From Rhodamnia argentea (lineage: Eukaryota > Streptophyta > Magnoliopsida > Myrtales > Myrtaceae): 64,000 bases of DNA. The stretch covers positions 36,751,826 through 36,815,825 of the forward strand of contig NC_063150.1 in the NCBI RefSeq assembly GCF_020921035.1, in the 5' to 3' direction. The position numbers and the translations under genes were made by a program. The notes beneath the pieces were generated by a model. The model was given only the letters and a program-made list of their open reading frames with translations. It was not told the DNA's origin and made no database searches. The first letter of the stretch is position 1; each line of letters opens with the position of its first letter. Positions 60,492 to 64,000 of this stretch are shown in pieces.

Positions 60492-61263
60492 GGATTAATA
60501 CCACAAAAATCTCAAATTGTTACACTTGTAATAAATTTATCTCAAACTATTATTTTCACCACAAAAAAACCTTAATTGGAACACCTGTGATAAATTTACC
60601 CCAAAATATTTTTTTTTTTTGTAAGGGACCCCAAAATGTTTTTTTGACAACAAAAAATCTCAAGCTGATACACTTGTGATAAATTTATCCAAAACTATTT
60701 TTTTTACCACTAAAAATCACGAATTGGTACACTTGTGACAAATTTATTCCAAATTATTTTTTGACCACCTACAACCTTAAATTAATAAACTTGTGATAAA
60801 TTTATAACATACTAAAAATTTTTTGCCATAAAAAATCCCAAACTGGTACACTTTAGACAAATTTACTACAAAATAAATTTTTTAACCACAAAAAATTGGC
60901 ACACCTCTGATAAATTTACTCTTTGATCGGGTTAACAAGACGAAAAATCCCAAATTGATGCTTTTGTGACAAACGTAGGGTAAAAATCCCAAGTCGGTAC
61001 ACCCACCAACTGCCACATATCATCTAACTCCACAATTTGATAGTAAAATGTAACGAAAAACTAACGGAGGGTAAATTTATTATAATATGCCAATTTGGGA
61101 TAAATTTGTCACAGATGTACCGATTTGAAATTTTTACTAGTAAAAAATAGCTTGGGATAAATTTGCTACGGAGTATTAGTTTGGGATTTTTTTGGTAAAG
61201 AAAATAGTTTGGGATAAATTTGTCGTAGGTGTATCGATTTGGGGGTTTGGAGGTATTAAACCC
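60492..61263. mobile_element. TIR element, family D (copy D2), with an internal minisatellite
   Basis: About 770 bp. The left end GGATTAATACCACAAAAATC is matched by the right end (complement GGGTTTAATACCTCCAAAC). Inside, about ten diverged units of roughly 60 bp ('aaaatcycaaaytggtacacttgtgataaattta') run forward on the left and inverted on the right. The central segment CCAACTGCCACATATCATC is the inverse of one in D1 near 59,675. Non-autonomous, no ORF. Confidence 0.7.
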
Positions 61264-61645
61264 AATTTTTTTTTTTAAATTTTAATTTTTTTTTAACTTT
61301 TTGTTTTATTTTTAACTTTTAGAGGGTTGTGTAGCCACTACTTTTCCCTTTTTTTAAAAAAATTTTTCTTAGCTTTTTAGCTTTTTTTAAATTTTTTTTA
61401 ATATTTAGCTTTTTTATTGCCGATCGAGATTTTCCAGTGAGCCATATAAGATTAGGTTATTAATAAAAAAATTGTCACGTAAGATTTCCGGCAAAACTCA
61501 CCGGAATTGGTATTTAAATAATCATTTTTCATAAAAATTGATACTTAAGTGATAAAAAAATTGGCATCAAAGTGAGCGTCATACACAAACCTTGACACTA
61601 CCAATGTCTTTTTGCCTGAGAAAATGCTTTCTATGTCTTTCCATT

Positions 61646-62337
61646 TAGGGTGTGCAAACTGGACCGGACCGGCCCGGACCAACCCCGGACCGGCCCGGAC
61701 CGGTCGGGTTGGTCCGGTCCTTGAGGTGGATGGTCCAGGCCCCGGTCCCAATAAATGGGACCGGTGATCGGGCGGTCCGGTCCTCGGGTTTCTTGTATTG
61801 GGACTAGACCGGCCCGGCCCTGACCGGACCGCCAATAATATATAATTATTTATATATAAATATATACAATTGCAAAAAAAAATTGAAAACAAAACAGAAT
61901 AAGAAAAGTCCACTGCCCATTTTTTTCCCAACCTTGTACGGTCGCACTCTCCTCCTCAAGACTCTCTTTTTAGTCTTATTTTCCATCTTGTTTTTGGTCA
62001 TCTTTTCTCTCTGCAGGCTTTTTTGAGTGCGGTTAGTGATGTTTTTATCATGTAATGGCTTGATTTGGTATTGAATTCAAACATTTTGGTCGGGTTCGTC
62101 GATCATAAAAGTCATAGTGAGTCGCTATGTTTTTACCATGGCATAGTTTATTAAGTTGACTAGATTTTCAATAGTTAGCGGTCCCTCATCGGGCGGGACG
62201 AGACGGACGGGACCGGCCCGGACCCGGACCGCCGGTCCCGGTCCAGTCCTTGGTCCCGAAAATATGGGGACCGGGACTACGGTCCGGTCCCCGGTTCCAT
62301 GCCGGGACCGGACCAGCCCGGACCATGCACACCCCTA
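61646..62337. mobile_element. hAT-type non-autonomous element with an 8-bp target duplication
   Basis: 692 bp. Ends TAGGGTGTGCA and TGCACACCCCTA are inverted repeats of the common plant hAT form. TTTCCATT flanks it exactly (61638-61645 and 62338-62345), the 8-bp duplication typical of hAT insertions. Both subterminal regions are dense in short GGACCGG/GGCCC repeats, as expected for subterminal transposase binding sites, while the centre is AT-rich. No transposase is encoded. Confidence 0.9.
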
Positions 62338-62831
62338 TTTCCATTTAGCCACAAAGTACCCGACTCCATTTCTTCGGAATAGCATGCCAAAAATATTTGC
62401 CATGTTCGCTATTCTACTATTGCGAGCATGAATGTCCCCAGAGGCACTAGTCAAGCGTTTCTGCATGCAATTTGTCGTGGGAACCGGAGCAAGTCCTACG
62501 CCGTACCGGTCTAAAAAAACTGCCCCTTGGGGTCCGCATGAAATCACTTCTAATTTCTGATTTCTCTGCTGGAAGTCGATTTGGCAGAGAAATTCGTTTG
62601 GTAAAAATACTACGTAAGTAGAAATTCGTTTGATAAAAAATGTAACTTCTGGTTGTGTTTTTCACTTCCGATGTAGAAAATCTTCTTGGATCAGATTTTT
62701 GAACCTCATCCGAGAAGTAAAAAAATTTCACTTCTCTCGTCTAGAATTGCTTCTCTCGAAACTCCTTCTCTGTGGATCAAATTTTGAACGCCCAAGTTCT
62801 CTCCTCTTCCGGGCACTTCTCTTGTCCAGAA

Positions 62832-63410
62832 TATTTCTCTTCAATCGACGCCCGACGACACTCTCGGTCACTCCCAACCACGCATCCATCTCCGCCTCCG
62901 CCGTTGCCTCCCGATTCACACGTCTGACGATCGCTTCTCAGCTGCGATTTGTGTTTTGTGCCGAAGGAACTCGGATCCGTGAGGTTAGGGTTTTCTCTCT
63001 CTATTCGGCTTCGCTTTCTTCTCACCTCGGCGGTTGCGCGTTCGTCCTTTGTTCTTGCTTTCTTCTCACCTCATCGCCTCTTTTCAGTTTTGGTGTATCA
63101 ATCACGGGTTCTCTCCTCTTTCGTGATAGCCAAATGTTTCTCTCCAATCGACGCCCGACGACCCTCTCGGTCGCTCCCAACCACGCATCCATGTCCGCCT
63201 CCGCTATTGCCTCCTGATTCGCACGTCCGACGACCTATTCTGAGCTACGATTTGTCTTTTGTGCTGAAGGAACTTGGATCTGCGAGGTTAGAGTTTTCTC
63301 TCTCTATTCGGCTTCACTTTCTTCTCACCTCGACGGTTGCGCGTTCGTCCTTTGTTACTGTTTTCTTCTCACCTCGTCACCTTCTTTCGGTTCGGGTGTA
63401 TCAATCACAG
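62832..63410 (+). repeat. Tandem duplication (offset 303 bp) upstream of the terminal gene
   Basis: Copies 62832-63107 and 63135-63410 share CAATCGACGCCCGACGAC, CCAACCACGCATCCAT and the stretch from TTTTCTCTCTCTATTCGGCT to GTGTATCAATCAC. The first ends ATCACGGG, the second ATCACAG followed by coding-like sequence. The copies are about 85-90% alike by eye. The text looks like 5' UTR or a first exon plus a short intron. Confidence 0.8.
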
Positions 63411-64000
63411 CTTGAAAGAACAGAATCTTGAACAGTGCAGTCATATTGTTGAAGAGGGAGATTTGCACCTTAGTCTGGACCAACCAGCTGATAAGTATGA
63501 TCTTGAGGAGGCGGCTACACATCTAAATTGCGGTCCTGAAGGAGTGGTTGCTTTGGAAATTAACAGTGTTGATCTTCCACAAAGTTCCAATTTGAATTTG
63601 CACATTTTGAGTCCCTGGAGAAGAAAGGAACTGTGAGTTCTCTTTCTTCAAGCTCATATGGCCATAAGCAGGAGGAATTGGATGATGGTGGTCAGCAGGA
63701 GGAGATGGGGTTTAAAGTGGACGAGATGGAGTTCACTGCATCATCTAATCTAAACTTTTCAGCCAATCAATCTGCAAACTATTCTGAAAACCTTGAAGCA
63801 CTTGAAGAAGGAAATTCTGATGTTATTGAAGTAGGCAATTGTCATTTGCCACGTGCTGGTGGAGAGGAGTTGAATGCACAAAAGGAAGCTCTAAGCTTCC
63901 ATCAAAATAACAAAGGGAGCATCTGCAAATTTTATGAAGTTGAAGAGGAAGCTTCCTCTGCAACTGTGACCATCAAGGCGGTGGATAAACTTAACAAGGA
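63411..64000 (+). pseudogene. Partial unrecognised gene with a shifted frame, cut by the window end
   Basis: A coding-like stretch begins after a probable acceptor (ATCACAG at 63404-63410). Frame 1 reads LKEQNLEQCSHIVEEGDLHL and continues to a stop at 63634-63636. From 63573 a second frame (one base earlier) opens and runs to the window end, reading FEFAHFESLEKKGTVSS, then acidic Ser/Glu-rich sequence. The two frames overlap at 63573-63633 and both look like protein, so a one-base indel or assembly error is likely near there. An internal ATG at 63705 could start the second frame. No intron interrupts it. I recognise no family: it may be the N-terminal part of a large acidic nuclear-type protein. 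Pseudogene is the working call; a sequencing error would make it a normal gene. Confidence 0.45.

Noticed and set aside
62630-63431. Plus-strand ORFs of 160-195 codons in the duplicated leader
   Set aside because: They translate the same duplicated segment twice with Ser/Phe/Leu-rich text; this is better explained as a CT-rich leader than as protein.
1-64000. CRISPR arrays, bacterial operons, retroviral or other virus-derived coding regions, tRNA and rRNA genes
   Set aside because: None was seen on either strand. The 18S-like text at 19.9-20.7 kb is the snoRNA guide complement, not an rRNA gene.

Overview
The window is nuclear DNA from a dicot plant. Genes are intron-rich with GT-AG splice sites, and the products are plant-specific (NAC factor, DOG1-domain protein, filament-like plant protein, plastid NDC1). 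Intergenic DNA is AT-rich and full of short inverted-repeat transposons. The style of these repeats suggests a woody Myrtales species such as Eucalyptus; that is inference from pattern memory, not from a search.

Layout: 1-7.3 kb is repeat-rich intergenic DNA. 7.46-9.07 kb (+) is an ATAF-type NAC gene with a TATA box and two CACGTG elements. 10.24-13.27 kb (-) is a nucellin-like aspartic protease in eight exons. 16.27-18.97 kb (+) is a membrane RING-CH protein in three coding exons. 19.9-20.85 kb (-) holds four tandem copies of the U14 box C/D snoRNA, with a snoRNA-type promoter (site II, telo box, TATA) at 21.55-21.68 kb. 22.64-23.61 kb (+) is an intronless gene of unknown function. 27.10-30.29 kb (+) is a family 3 aldehyde dehydrogenase in ten exons, convergent with an intronless DOG1-like gene at 30.53-31.33 kb (-). 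34.41-41.10 kb (-) is CDKE-1/CDK8, the Mediator kinase, in fifteen exons. 43.47-48.08 kb (+) is NDC1, the plastid type II NAD(P)H dehydrogenase, in eleven exons. 49.85-53.52 kb (-) is a filament-like plant protein in four coding exons. 54-62.4 kb is a gene-poor block of nested and clustered DNA transposons. The window ends inside an unrecognised gene (63.4 kb onward) with a duplicated leader and a broken reading frame.

Every multi-exon model was built by hand from splice sites. In each, the exon lengths sum to a multiple of three and the joined reading frame follows a known family, which is the main reason for trusting the coordinates. The genes do not form a pathway. They are ordinary single-copy plant loci: stress transcription (NAC, ALDH3, DOG1-like), transcription control (CDKE-1), plastid quinone chemistry (NDC1), proteolysis and ubiquitination, and rRNA processing (U14).

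The most notable features are the U14 array with its own promoter, and the TIR elements. Two unrelated TIR families both leave 10-bp target duplications, and one element is nested inside another. No viral or retroviral coding sequence was recognised.
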